Below are positions 55,649 to 63,595 of a stretch of DNA of 64,000 nt, piece after piece; position 1 is the stretch's first letter; each line of letters opens with the position of its first letter. The DNA lies in contig NZ_CP117709.1 of assembly GCF_028622875.1 (NCBI RefSeq), positions 2,108,001 through 2,172,000 of the forward strand. Direction: 5' to 3'. The DNA is from Streptomyces sp. MMBL 11-1. Lineage in GTDB: Bacteria > Actinomycetota > Actinomycetes > Streptomycetales > Streptomycetaceae. Position numbers and translations under genes: made by a program. The notes beneath the pieces are model-generated. The model did not search any database, was not told the DNA's origin, and saw only the letters and a program-made list of their open reading frames with translations.

Positions 55649-56738
55649 CGGCGACCGAGACCGCGCAGATGACGGCCTCGCCCGGGGAGAAGACCCGGCG
55701 TCCCTGTTCCCTACGGGACTTGACGAAGAGGAAGGTGGCCGGGGCGTAGAGGATGAAGGAGACGAGGACGAACTTCAGCCCCGCCGCGTACAGCAGGAAC
55801 GCGGTGTAGAGCGTGGCCACCACGGCGATCACCAGCTCGCGCCGGGTACTGCGTCCCGCCACGTCGGGCCGGCCCGGCCGCCGGGCGATCCGTACCGCGA
55901 AGGCGGCGGCCAGCAGGAAGGGGATCAGGCTCAGCGCGCTGGTCAGGTCGAGGGCGAAGTTGAAGGCGTCGTCGGAGAACAGCGTCACGACGAGCACGAC
56001 CTGGCTCAGGCACGTGGTCATCAGGAGCGCGGCCTCGGGCACGTCCGCCCAGGTCGACCTCCCCAGGAAGCGGGGCATGTCCTGGTCCTTCGCGGCGACG
56101 AACAGGACCTCGGCGGCCATCAGCGTCCAGGCGAGGTAGGCGCCGAGCACGGAGACGATGAGCCCCACGCTGACGAAGACCTTGCCCCAGGTGCCGACCG
56201 CCGATTCCAGCACCTCGGCCATCGAGGGCTGTCGCAGCTCGGCGATCTCGGCCATCGGCAGCAGCCCGTAACTGACGATCGTGACGGAGGCGAAGACGGC
56301 GAACACACTGAGGAATCCGAGGACGGTGGCTCGCCCCACGTCCTCGCGGCGCTTGGCGTGACGCGAGTAGACGCTGGCCCCTTCGACGCCGAGGAAGACG
56401 AAGACCGTCGCGAGCATCGTGCCGCGGACCTGGTTGAAGAGGGAGCCCGCGTAGTCGGCGCCGCCGAAGTTGTCCGCGAAGACCGAGGCGTCGAAGTAGA
56501 ACAGCGCCAGGATCACGAAGAAGAGGATGGGGACGATCTTGGCCACGGTGACGATCCGGTTGATCGCCGCGGCTTCCTTGACGCCGCGGCGGATCAGGAG
56601 GAAGAACCCCCACAGGCCGATCGAGGAGATCACCACCGCCGTCACGGTGTCGCCGTCGCCGAGCACCGGTGCCACCGCGCCGACCGTCGACATGATGAGC
56701 ACCCAGTAGGTAACGTTGCCGACGCAGGCGCTGGCCCA
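55599..56738 (-). pseudogene. arcD: arcD 3' part: arginine/ornithine antiporter interrupted by IS element
   Basis: 380 codons (ending TGA at 55599) encode the C-terminal nine or so helices of an APC-superfamily basic amino-acid/polyamine antiporter (LTSALSLIPFLLAAAFAVRIA, YLAWTLMAAEVLFVAAKDQDMP). The frame starts TGG GCC AGC (WASACVGNVTYWVL) right at the IS right end. Joined to the 5' part at 58570-58875 it forms one uninterrupted 481-residue frame. ArcD exchanges arginine for ornithine and pairs with arginine deiminase, encoded just downstream. Confidence 0.88.
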
Positions 56739-56748
56739 TTGACTTGCT

Positions 56749-56768
56749 CCTCGGGCTGAAGCCCGAGG
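56749..56768 (-). repeat. IS right-end hairpin
   Basis: 9-bp arms CCTCGGGCT / AGCCCGAGG with a 2-nt loop, 10 bases inside the right end. It is expected to be the TnpA recognition hairpin and also the 3' structure of the TnpB guide RNA scaffold. Confidence 0.75.
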
Positions 56769-56798
56769 ATTCTGGTCTTCCGTTCCGTTGCTGTGCCG

Positions 56799-58022
56799 CT
56801 ACGCGGCACGAGGTTCGGGCGGGAATCCGTGGCTTCCTGCTTCGTCGCGCTGTGCCAGGACGAGTCCTGGTCCTACCTGCGCTCCACAGGCTGTGACCGC
56901 CAGCCCGGCGGCCGCTTTGACGTTCTTCGCGGCGTTGTGGTCCCGGTCATGTACCGCACCACAGGCGGCACAGGTCCAGGTCCGGACGTGCAAGGGCTTG
57001 GGGCCGTCCTTGGCCCCGCACTGCGAGCAGACCTGGCTGGTCGGTGTGAACCGGCCGATCTTCACCAGGGTCCGCCCGTACCGAACCGCTTTGTACTCCA
57101 GCATGTGTACGAACTGCGACCAGCCCGCGTCATGCACACTCTTCGCCAGCTTGGTGCGTGCCAGTGCCCTGACCGCCAGGTCCTCCACGGCAATCCCTTG
57201 GTTCTCGGAGATCAGCCGGGTGGAGAGCTGGTGGTGGAACTCACGGCGGGCGTCCGTCACTTGTGCGTGTGCGCGAGCGACCTTGAGTCGCGCCTTCTCG
57301 CGGTTCCTGGATCCCTTCTGTTTGCGCGACAGCTCGCGTTGGGCCCTCTTCAGCTTCTTCTCCGCGCGGCGCAGGAACCTGGGGGAGTCGATCTTCGTGC
57401 CGTCGGAGAGGACGGCGAAGTGCGTCAGCCCGAGGTCGATGCCGACTGTCCGGTCACTGCTGGGCATCCGGGCGGCGTCGGCGGCCGGGTCGGTGTCGAT
57501 GACGAACGAGGCGAAGAACCGTCCGGCCGCGTCCTTGATGACGGTGACCGAGGTCGGGGTGGCGGGCAGGGTGCGGGACCACTTCACCTTCACCGGACCG
57601 ATCTTCGGCAGGTTCAGCCGGCCACTGTCAGTGACGGACCAGCGGGCGTTGGCGGTGAACCGGATCGACTGCCGTGCGTCTTTACGGGACTTGAAGCGGG
57701 GCGGGCCGATCCTGGGGCCCTTGCGGGTGCCCTTGAGGGAGGCGAAGAAGTTCCGGTACGCGGTCTCGACGTCGCGCAGGGACTGCTGCAGGACGACCGC
57801 GGAGACCTCGCCCAGCCAGGAGCGTGAGGCGGTCTGCTTGGCCTGCGTGATCAGGCTGGTGGACAGCTCGCCGATCTTCGGGAACGGCTGCTGGGCCTTG
57901 CGGGCGTCCTCGCGGGCGCGCACCGCGTCGTTGAACACGACGCGGGCGCACCCGAACGCCTTCGCCAACGCCCTCTGCTGGCCGGGGTCCGGGTACAGGC
58001 GGAAGGCGTACCGGAGCTGCAT
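56799..58022 (-). CDS. tnpB: TnpB, IS605-type RNA-guided endonuclease
   Basis: 407 residues from ATG 58022; the frame is open upstream only into antisense of tnpA. The N-terminal helix-turn-helix/OB-like region starts MQLRYAFRLYPDPGQQRALAK. The RuvC-like nuclease has its acidic residues at D196 (VGIDLGLTHFAVL), E280 (IAVEDLAV) and D361 (DRDHNAAKN). The zinc finger has Cys332, Cys335, Cys351 and Cys354. All catalytic positions are present, so the protein should be active. TnpB uses a right-end-derived RNA to cut DNA at the vacated donor site and so promotes retention of the element. It is divergent from tnpA with 25 bases between starts. Confidence 0.93.
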   Translation of the reverse strand: MQLRYAFRLYPDPGQQRALAKAFGCARVVFNDAVRAREDARKAQQPFPKIGELSTSLITQAKQTASRSWLGEVSAVVLQQSLRDVETAYRNFFASLKGTRKGPRIGPPRFKSRKDARQSIRFTANARWSVTDSGRLNLPKIGPVKVKWSRTLPATPTSVTVIKDAAGRFFASFVIDTDPAADAARMPSSDRTVGIDLGLTHFAVLSDGTKIDSPRFLRRAEKKLKRAQRELSRKQKGSRNREKARLKVARAHAQVTDARREFHHQLSTRLISENQGIAVEDLAVRALARTKLAKSVHDAGWSQFVHMLEYKAVRYGRTLVKIGRFTPTSQVCSQCGAKDGPKPLHVRTWTCAACGAVHDRDHNAAKNVKAAAGLAVTACGAQVGPGLVLAQRDEAGSHGFPPEPRAA

Positions 58023-58047
58023 GACGGCCACGATACATACTTGGGTT

Positions 58048-58464
58048 ATGGGCGATATGCAGAAGATCAGAACTGGTCGGCACTGTGCTTTCGTGATGCA
58101 TGTGCACTTGGTCTTCGTCACCAAGTTCCGGCACAGAGTGTTCACCGATGCCCACTTGAAGCGTATGGAGGAGATCATGCGATCCGTGTGCACGGACTTC
58201 GAGTGCGAGCTGGTGGAGTTCAACGGCGAGGACACCCACGTCCACCTCCTGGTGAACTTCCCGCCCAAGGTCGCCGTGACCAAGCTGGTCAACTCCCTCA
58301 AAGGCGTTTCCTCGCGCCGCCTGCGCCAGGAGTTTCCCGACCTCGTGCGCCACTACTGGCGGGCCAACAAGCTGTGGTCCGGCTCCTACTTCGCCGGAAC
58401 CGTCGGCGGTGCCCCGCTCACCGTGGTCAGGCAGTACATCGAGCAGCAGAACCGGCCGGCATGA
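58048..58464 (+). CDS. tnpA: TnpA, IS200/IS605 Y1 transposase
   Basis: 138 residues from ATG 58048. An HUH single-strand transposase: the HVH motif is H64-V-H66 (in EDTHVHLLVNF) and the nucleophile is Tyr130 (VVRQYIEQQ). Length is normal for Y1 transposases (130-155) and no break is seen. It excises and inserts single-stranded element DNA at the CTAC-like target. The 26-bp tnpA-tnpB intergenic gap must contain divergent start signals. Confidence 0.95.
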   Translation: MGDMQKIRTGRHCAFVMHVHLVFVTKFRHRVFTDAHLKRMEEIMRSVCTDFECELVEFNGEDTHVHLLVNFPPKVAVTKLVNSLKGVSSRRLRQEFPDLVRHYWRANKLWSGSYFAGTVGGAPLTVVRQYIEQQNRPA

Positions 58465-58493
58465 GCGTTCCCCGCCTCCGCCGGGGCAGACGC

Positions 58494-58512
58494 GGCGACG
58501 CTTCGCGTCGCC
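58494..58512. terminator. Hairpin after tnpA
   Basis: 8-bp arms GGCGACGC / GCGTCGCC with loop TTC, 30 bases past the tnpA stop and inside the element left end. Confidence 0.5.
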
Positions 58513-58533
58513 ACCATCAGATTCGCTTCACCC

Positions 58534-58549
58534 CCGGCGTGAACGCCGG
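58534..58549. repeat. IS left-end hairpin
   Basis: CCGGCG / CGCCGG with loop TGAA, 20 bases inside the left end. It is the expected left-end TnpA recognition structure. Confidence 0.65.
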
Positions 58550-58569
58550 AGCACTGCGAATGAATCCCG

Positions 58570-58875
58570 GTAGCCGAAGGCGGAGAAGAAGCCGAGGTAC
58601 TCGCCGAAGCCCGCCTTCGCGTAGGCGTAGACCCCGGCGTCCAGGTCGGGCCGGCGGACGGCGAGCGTCTGGAAGACGAAGGCGAGCATCAGCATGCCGG
58701 TCCCGGCGACGGCCCAGGCGATCAGCGCTCCCACGACGCCGGTCTCCTGCGCGAAGCGTCGGGGCAGTGAGAACACCCCGGCGCCCACCATCGAGCCGAC
58801 GACCATCGCGGTGAGCGTCAGGAGTGTCAGCTTCACCGCCGGTCGCGACTCGGCCCGAGGTTCGGCGTGCGTCAT
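58570..58875 (-). pseudogene. arcD: arcD 5' part
   Basis: 102 codons from ATG 58875 (AGGGGAA upstream) encode the first helices of the APC antiporter (MVVGSMVGAGVFSLPRRF, YAYAKAGFGEYLGFFSAFGY). The gene is cut exactly after the TAC codon; codons beyond belong to the IS element and reach a TGA after about 14 residues. The lost part continues at 56738. Confidence 0.88.
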
Positions 58876-59206
58876 GACGTTCCCCTGTCGATGCGGTCAT
58901 CGGTCCTCCAGGGAAAATAGCAACCTTATGTGCCGGTATGACCCATATCGCCACGGGCGGAGTGGTGCACCGGGCCACGGGCCCACTCCCGGAGCTGAAC
59001 GACGCCGATGAACTCGACTCGTTCCGGACACACCCGCACCCGGCGACCCAGCGACCCGGCCGCCCGACCTCCTGGCCACCTGGCCTCCTGGCCGCCTGGC
59101 CGCCCGGCCGGAATCTCTCGCCGCCACCGCAGGATTCCTCGACCGGGGCCATGAGAGTGGCGGTGGCGTCAGCGGGCAGAAGCATTCTCAACTTTGGGAG
59201 GCTGTG
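58876..59206. other. Gene-free stretch upstream of arcD, with CTGGCC-rich low-complexity DNA
   Basis: Divergent promoter region of arcD and the phosphatase gene. About 59068-59112 is a tandem CCTGGCCNC-type low-complexity tract. No arcB, arcC or regulator is present. Confidence 0.45.
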
Positions 59207-60400
59207 GTGACGTGTGACCGGATGGGACTGGCTGATGTGCTGGCGGCGGCGGAGAACGCGGCCCCGGTGGACTCACTCGATGTCGTGGCGCGCAATCTGC
59301 GCACCCGGTTCGGTGCGCGGTACGTGTCGTTCCTGTTCGTCGACGTGGTCGGCAGCTGTCTGCTGCGGATCAACGACACGGTCGGTGTGTCCCAGGAGCA
59401 CCGGACCGAGAGAGTCCCCCTGGCCGGCAGCGGCATCTACGACAAGGTTCTGCGGGCGCAGAAGCCCGTGCTGACGGAGGAGGGCGGGCTGGGGCAGCGC
59501 GTGCTCGCGCCGGTCACCAACCGCGGTGACAGCATCGGCGTGCTGGAACTGTTCCTCGACGTCGTGACCGAAAGCGTGCTGAAGCAGGTCGAGGAGGCCG
59601 CGCACGCACTGGCGTACATCGTCGTCACCGACCGTCGCTTCACCGACCTCTACCACTGGGGAAACCGCACCACGACGGTCAGTCTGGCGGCGGAGATCCA
59701 GCGGCAGCTCCTTCCCTCGGCCCCCTCCTGCGAGGCGGGGGAATTCGCGCTCGCCGGGGCCCTGGTCCCGGCGTCCGACATCGCCGGGGACACCTACGAC
59801 TACAGCCTCGACCACGACACCCTGCATCTGTCCGTCACCGACGCCATGGGCCACGACGTCGACGCCTCGCTCACCGCCACGCTGGTCGTGAACGCCTCCC
59901 GCGGCGCCCGCCGTGCCGGGGCGGGCCTCGCCGAACAGGCCCGCCACATGCATCAGACCCTCCTCGACCACGGGCGCCACGCCTACGCCACGGGCCAGTT
60001 GCTCCGCATCGCCCTTGACGGAAGCGGCGCGCAGATGGTCAACGCCGGCCATCCCGGGCCGCTCAGGCTGCGCGACGGCGCGGTCGAGGAAGTGGGCATG
60101 GCCGTCAACATGCCGTTCGGCTTCACCGCGCAGGGCTCCTATGAGGTACAGGACATCGACCTGCGCCCCGGTGACCGTCTCGTGCTGTTCACCGACGGAA
60201 TGCAGGAACGCGAAGCGGAGGCGGTCGACCTGCCCGGCCTCCTGCTGCGGACCGCGGCCGAGCACCCGCGCGAGGTCGTCCGCACCTTGGTCGCCGCGGT
60301 GGCCGACGCCTATGGCGGCCGGCCGCCGAAGGACGACGCCACCGTCCTGTGCCTTGACTGGCGAGGCCCGAGCGGCGGTACGCACCGGCCGGACGCCTGA
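59207..60400 (+). CDS. PP2C-type serine phosphatase (SpoIIE domain) with N-terminal GAF-like domain
   Basis: 397 residues from GTG 59207, 5 bases after GGGAGG (59196-59201); a GTG at 59204 is too close to that site. Residues ~15-150 form a GAF-like sensor fold. Residues ~175-390 form a SpoIIE/PP2C phosphatase with metal-binding acids in [27 protein letters not shown] and KDDATVLCL. Such proteins dephosphorylate anti-anti-sigma factors and control alternative sigma factors in Streptomyces. No partner anti-sigma or anti-anti-sigma gene is adjacent. It is divergent from arcD. Confidence 0.9.
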   Translation: MTCDRMGLADVLAAAENAAPVDSLDVVARNLRTRFGARYVSFLFVDVVGSCLLRINDTVGVSQEHRTERVPLAGSGIYDKVLRAQKPVLTEEGGLGQRVLAPVTNRGDSIGVLELFLDVVTESVLKQVEEAAHALAYIVVTDRRFTDLYHWGNRTTTVSLAAEIQRQLLPSAPSCEAGEFALAGALVPASDIAGDTYDYSLDHDTLHLSVTDAMGHDVDASLTATLVVNASRGARRAGAGLAEQARHMHQTLLDHGRHAYATGQLLRIALDGSGAQMVNAGHPGPLRLRDGAVEEVGMAVNMPFGFTAQGSYEVQDIDLRPGDRLVLFTDGMQEREAEAVDLPGLLLRTAAEHPREVVRTLVAAVADAYGGRPPKDDATVLCLDWRGPSGGTHRPDA

Positions 60401-60483
60401 ACTCGAACGCTCCTCGGCATCACCAGACGCATCCGCTAGGGCCCCCGGGGGCGCCGGGCCCGCGAGGTGCCGCATGCAGGACT

Positions 60484-60633
60484 GTCGGGTACGAGGTCCC
60501 GGCGGAGGTGAGGTCGGACCCCGTGTTCCGGAACCGGGCGAACGGCCTGATGGCGTTCTGGTGCACGGGGGCCGCGATACTCGGCCTCGCCCCGCTGGAG
60601 GCCCTCGGGAGCGTCATGCTGGGGACGGCGGCA
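60484..60633 (+). pseudogene. Fragment of the small membrane protein paralogue
   Basis: The plus-strand frame reads VGYEVPAEVRSDPVFRNRAN then GLMAFWCTGAAILGLAPL, closely matching residues ~34-80 of the protein at 53655-54020. The first helix and the third helix are missing, and the sequence is lost at both ends. It overlaps the 3' part of the glutaminase gene only by edge. A decayed duplicate. Confidence 0.8.
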
Positions 60634-60635
60634 CG

Positions 60636-61604
60636 TCAGAAGACGGACAGACCGGTCAGCGTGGTGAAGCGGTCGAGGGCCGACACACCCGCCACCGAGT
60701 TGCCACGCCGGTCGAGACCCGGGCTCCACACGCACAGGGTGCACACTCCCGGCACGATGGCGATGATCCCCCCGCCGACTCCGCTCTTGCCCGGCAGCCC
60801 CACCCGGTAGGCGAACTCCCCCGCCGCGTCGTACGTCCCGCAGGTCAGCATGACCGCGTTGATCTGCTTCGCCTGGCTGCGGGTCAGCAGCGACGAGCCG
60901 TCGGCCCGGATGCCGTGCCGGGCCAGGAACCCGGCGGAGAGGGCCAGGTCCGCGCACGACGCCTCGATCGAGCACTGGCGGAAGTAGGCGGCGAGCAGTT
61001 CGGGGACCGGGAGCGTGATGTTGCCGTAGGAGGCCATGAAGTGGCCCAGCGCGGCATTCCGGTCGCCGAAGGCCGCTTCGGAGGCGGCGACCTCCGGTAC
61101 GAAGTCGATGGCGGCATTACCGCTCTCCGAGCGCAGCAGCTCCCGCACCTGCCCCGCGGCGTCCCCGGTCAGCGCCTGCAGCCGGTCGGTCACCACCAGG
61201 GCGCCGGCGTTGATGAACGGGTTGCGGGGGATGCCGTTCTCGTACTCCAGCTGCACCAGGGAGTTGAACGGGTTGCCCGACGGCTCCCGGCCGACGCCCC
61301 GCCATATCTGCTCACCGTCCAGGGAGAGCGCCAGCGCCAGGGCGAAGACCTTGGAGATGGACTGCGTCGAGAACGGCTGCTGCCAGTCGCCGACGCCGTA
61401 GACGGTTCCGTCCGGTTCCGCGACGGCCATGCCGAAGCGCCGGGGGTCGGCGTCGGCGAGCATCGGTATGTAGTCGGCGGGGGCGCCGTGGTCGGGGAGG
61501 GCGGCCATCTCCTCGGCGATACGGCGGATGACGCCGCTGAAGCGGTGGTCGTCGGCGCCCGGAGCGGCGTTGCTCGTCCGGGGGGCGGCGGAGGGGTGGG
61601 ACAC
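60636..61604 (-). CDS. glsA: Glutaminase A
   Basis: 322 residues from GTG 61604, AGGAA 6 bases upstream. A serine-dependent beta-lactamase-like fold: STQSISKVF is the S-x-x-K motif with the nucleophile Ser, followed by GREPSGNPFNSLVQLE, NPFINAGALVV, and SGNAAIDFVPEV with the Tyr/Asn helpers. GVGGGIIAIVPG is the C-terminal oxyanion region. It hydrolyses glutamine to glutamate and ammonia. It lies near arcA, both releasing ammonia, but they are separate units. Confidence 0.95.
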   Translation of the reverse strand: MSHPSAAPRTSNAAPGADDHRFSGVIRRIAEEMAALPDHGAPADYIPMLADADPRRFGMAVAEPDGTVYGVGDWQQPFSTQSISKVFALALALSLDGEQIWRGVGREPSGNPFNSLVQLEYENGIPRNPFINAGALVVTDRLQALTGDAAGQVRELLRSESGNAAIDFVPEVAASEAAFGDRNAALGHFMASYGNITLPVPELLAAYFRQCSIEASCADLALSAGFLARHGIRADGSSLLTRSQAKQINAVMLTCGTYDAAGEFAYRVGLPGKSGVGGGIIAIVPGVCTLCVWSPGLDRRGNSVAGVSALDRFTTLTGLSVF

Positions 61605-62036
61605 GGCGATTCCTGACGGGGAGAGGAGCGAGGCGGCGGCCCGGCGGACGGGGCCTGAGCGAGGCGGTCGCCCCCTAGTCTGGCCCGCCCACCCGGGTGG
61701 CCAGGAATTTCCCTGGCGCCGCGTTCCCGGGACGACCGCCCGGGCCCGGATCCGCCCCCGCCGGATCCGCCCCCGCCGGATCCGCCCCCGCAGGATAGGC
61801 GGGCTGTCCCCGTCACGCGGCGACGGCGGTCACGGTGGACGAGGGCGGCCTGCGCTGCGTGCTCCCCCTGAGTCGCCTGGTCACCGCCACGCGTTGACGG
61901 CAGCGCCACCCGGCAGCACCACCCCGCGCGGTCCAGCAGGCCCTACCCCGGACAGGCCCGCTGGCCGGATGGATCAGTTCCTCTTGATCGCGAAGGCTGA
62001 GCCTGTCGAAACATGCTCAGCCGATCGGAGAACCCA
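61605..62036. other. Gene-free stretch with 15-bp triplicate
   Basis: Divergent promoter region between glutaminase and protease genes; it contains the repeat at 61748. No gene is seen. Confidence 0.45.
61748..61792. repeat. Three tandem copies of GGATCCGCCCCCGCC
   Basis: 45 bp: two perfect 15-bp units and a third ending in A. It lies about 145 bases upstream of the glutaminase start. Confidence 0.8.
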
Positions 62037-62858
62037 GTGTTCCGCTTGAAGTCCTCACGCCGTACGGTGGCGCGCGCCGCCGCAGTCGTCCTGGCCGGAG
62101 CGGCGTGCGCCGCCACGATGACCGGGAGCGCCGGGGCCATCGTCAACGGCGAGGATTCCACTCAGCGTTACCCCTCCATGGTGTCGATCCCCGTGACGGG
62201 CGCGGACGACCCGACGTTCAAGGGGGTCTGCGGGGGATCGCTGATCGACTCGCGATGGGTGCTCACGGCCGCCCATTGTGTGGACCCGAGGCTGGTCACC
62301 CTGGACGGCACCGTCCGGATCGGCAGCGAGTGGAAGGACGCCGGGGGCACGGTCCGGTCCGTCGCGAAGACGGTGTCCCACCCCGGCTACAGGAGCGGTG
62401 AGGACACCGGCCCCAACCGCGCCGACATCGCCCTGATCCGTCTGAACCGCCCGGTCGCGGAGAAGCCCATCCGTATGGCCGACCGTCCGGGGCGGCCCGG
62501 CACCCCGACCCGGATCCTCGGCTTCGGCAGGACCGACGACGCACCCGACGCCCCGTGGGTCTTCCCCGACCGACTCCAGGAACTCGACACCCGACGGGGT
62601 GCGGTGACCGACTGCGCACCGGGCTACGCGGACAGCACGCGCCTGTGCACCGTCAGCCGGACACCCGGGGCCATGGCGTGCAACGGCGACTCGGGCGGCC
62701 CCCAGCTCCAGAGGGACCGGAAGGGCCGCTGGGAGCTCATCGGCGTCACCTCGGGCCCCGGCGCACCGGGCGTGCCCTGCAGCGAAGGACCGGGGCTCTA
62801 CACCAGCGCCCCCGCCTACGCGGGCTGGATCCGTGAGGCGACAGGCCGCCACGGCTGA
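62037..62858 (+). CDS. Secreted trypsin-like serine protease
   Basis: 273 residues from GTG 62037 with GGAG 7 bases upstream; an ATG at 62013 would add eight residues before the signal. The Sec signal ends at GSAGA, with the zymogen-like AIVNGEDSTQ beginning. Catalytic triad: His in LTAAHCV, Asp in NRADIALIRL, Ser in CNGDSGGP. Cysteines pair as in chymotrypsin folds. S1-pocket: the segment after the Ser (VTSGPGAPG) suggests no simple trypsin Asp189 call; specificity is unsure. Confidence 0.92.
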   Translation: MFRLKSSRRTVARAAAVVLAGAACAATMTGSAGAIVNGEDSTQRYPSMVSIPVTGADDPTFKGVCGGSLIDSRWVLTAAHCVDPRLVTLDGTVRIGSEWKDAGGTVRSVAKTVSHPGYRSGEDTGPNRADIALIRLNRPVAEKPIRMADRPGRPGTPTRILGFGRTDDAPDAPWVFPDRLQELDTRRGAVTDCAPGYADSTRLCTVSRTPGAMACNGDSGGPQLQRDRKGRWELIGVTSGPGAPGVPCSEGPGLYTSAPAYAGWIREATGRHG

Positions 62859-62922
62859 TTCGGGACGCCGACACGCTGGGTCGCCGCGACGCAGCCGCCC
62901 CGCAGCGAAGATCACGTCGCCG

Positions 62923-63276
62923 TCACCGGCCGCCCGCGAAGTAGACGGTGGCGGCGACCGCGAGCAGCAGGAAGCCGCCCGGGAAGGCGATGTTGTGGAA
63001 GACGCGGGCGCGGAGGTGGGCCAGGACCGCGCCGACGAAGAACGCGGTCAGGCCGACTGCCGCCGCCAGGCCCAGCCAGCGGTTCCCGGACAGGCCGAAG
63101 AGGAGACCGGCGGCGCCCGCGAGTTTCAGTGTCGCCAGATACGGCACGGTGGCCGGCGGGAGCCCGACCTCCGCGGAGTTCGCCAGGACGAAGGGCACCC
63201 GCGCGTAGTCCGCGACCGCGATCAGCACGTTCGCGACGACGCATCCCACCGTGGCGATGAACAGTACGGAACTCAT
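62923..63276 (-). CDS. DoxX-like membrane protein
   Basis: 117 residues from ATG 63276 with four membrane helices (MSSVLFIATVGCVVANVLIAVADY, ATLKLAGAAGLLFGLSG, LGLAAAVGLTAFFVGAVLAHL, FPGGFLLLAVAATVYF). The KLAGAAGLL and AHLRARVFHNIAFP motifs fit the DoxX-like family. Roles are diverse (quinone or thiosulfate-linked redox in some members). Its upstream neighbour is an ECF sigma remnant on the opposite strand; ECF41-type sigmas often sit beside DoxX-like genes. Confidence 0.85.
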   Translation of the reverse strand: MSSVLFIATVGCVVANVLIAVADYARVPFVLANSAEVGLPPATVPYLATLKLAGAAGLLFGLSGNRWLGLAAAVGLTAFFVGAVLAHLRARVFHNIAFPGGFLLLAVAATVYFAGGR

Positions 63277-63373
63277 GTGATCACCAACTGTAGTCTCACG
63301 ATTTGCTCACTCTCGGGAGGCGGACAGGGAAGGTTTCCCCACCCCCCGTCCTGACGGCCGTCGGCCCCGGAAA

Positions 63374-63512
63374 GTGACACCCGTGCCGATCACGGTCGAA
63401 GAGTTCGAGACCGCGCGTCCGCGTCTCCTCTCCGTCGTCCACCGCAAGCCGGGCTCGGCCCAGGACGTTCAGGACGCCGTCCGGACCGCATGGGTACGGA
63501 CCGCCACCGGGC
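63374..63512 (+). pseudogene. Fragment of an ECF sigma factor
   Basis: From a GTG at 63374 the frame reads VEEFETARPRLLSVVHR then GSAQDVQDAVRTAWVR, recognisably region 2.1-2.2 of SigJ/ECF41-like sigma factors. After ~46 residues the similarity stops (GRPYGTGTT...). No region 2.4 or 4 follows. It is probably a decayed gene. The open frame itself continues further as antisense of the HD gene. Confidence 0.6.
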
Positions 63513-63595
63513 GACCGTACGGCACGGGAACCACGGACCTTCATCGTTGCCTCGGCCGCAGCCCGCACGAGAAGCCGGAGTCCGGGGCACCGGTC

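Larger units (their letters stand above)
56739..58569 (-). mobile_element. IS200/IS605-family element with divergent tnpA and tnpB, inserted in arcD
   Basis: 1831 bp, with no target duplication and no terminal inverted repeats. On the minus strand the left flank ends CTAC and the element ends TCAA, like the TTAC/TCAA cleavage tetranucleotides of IS608-type elements. Subterminal hairpins lie near both ends. It carries tnpA on the plus strand and tnpB on the minus strand, both intact. Confidence 0.88.
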
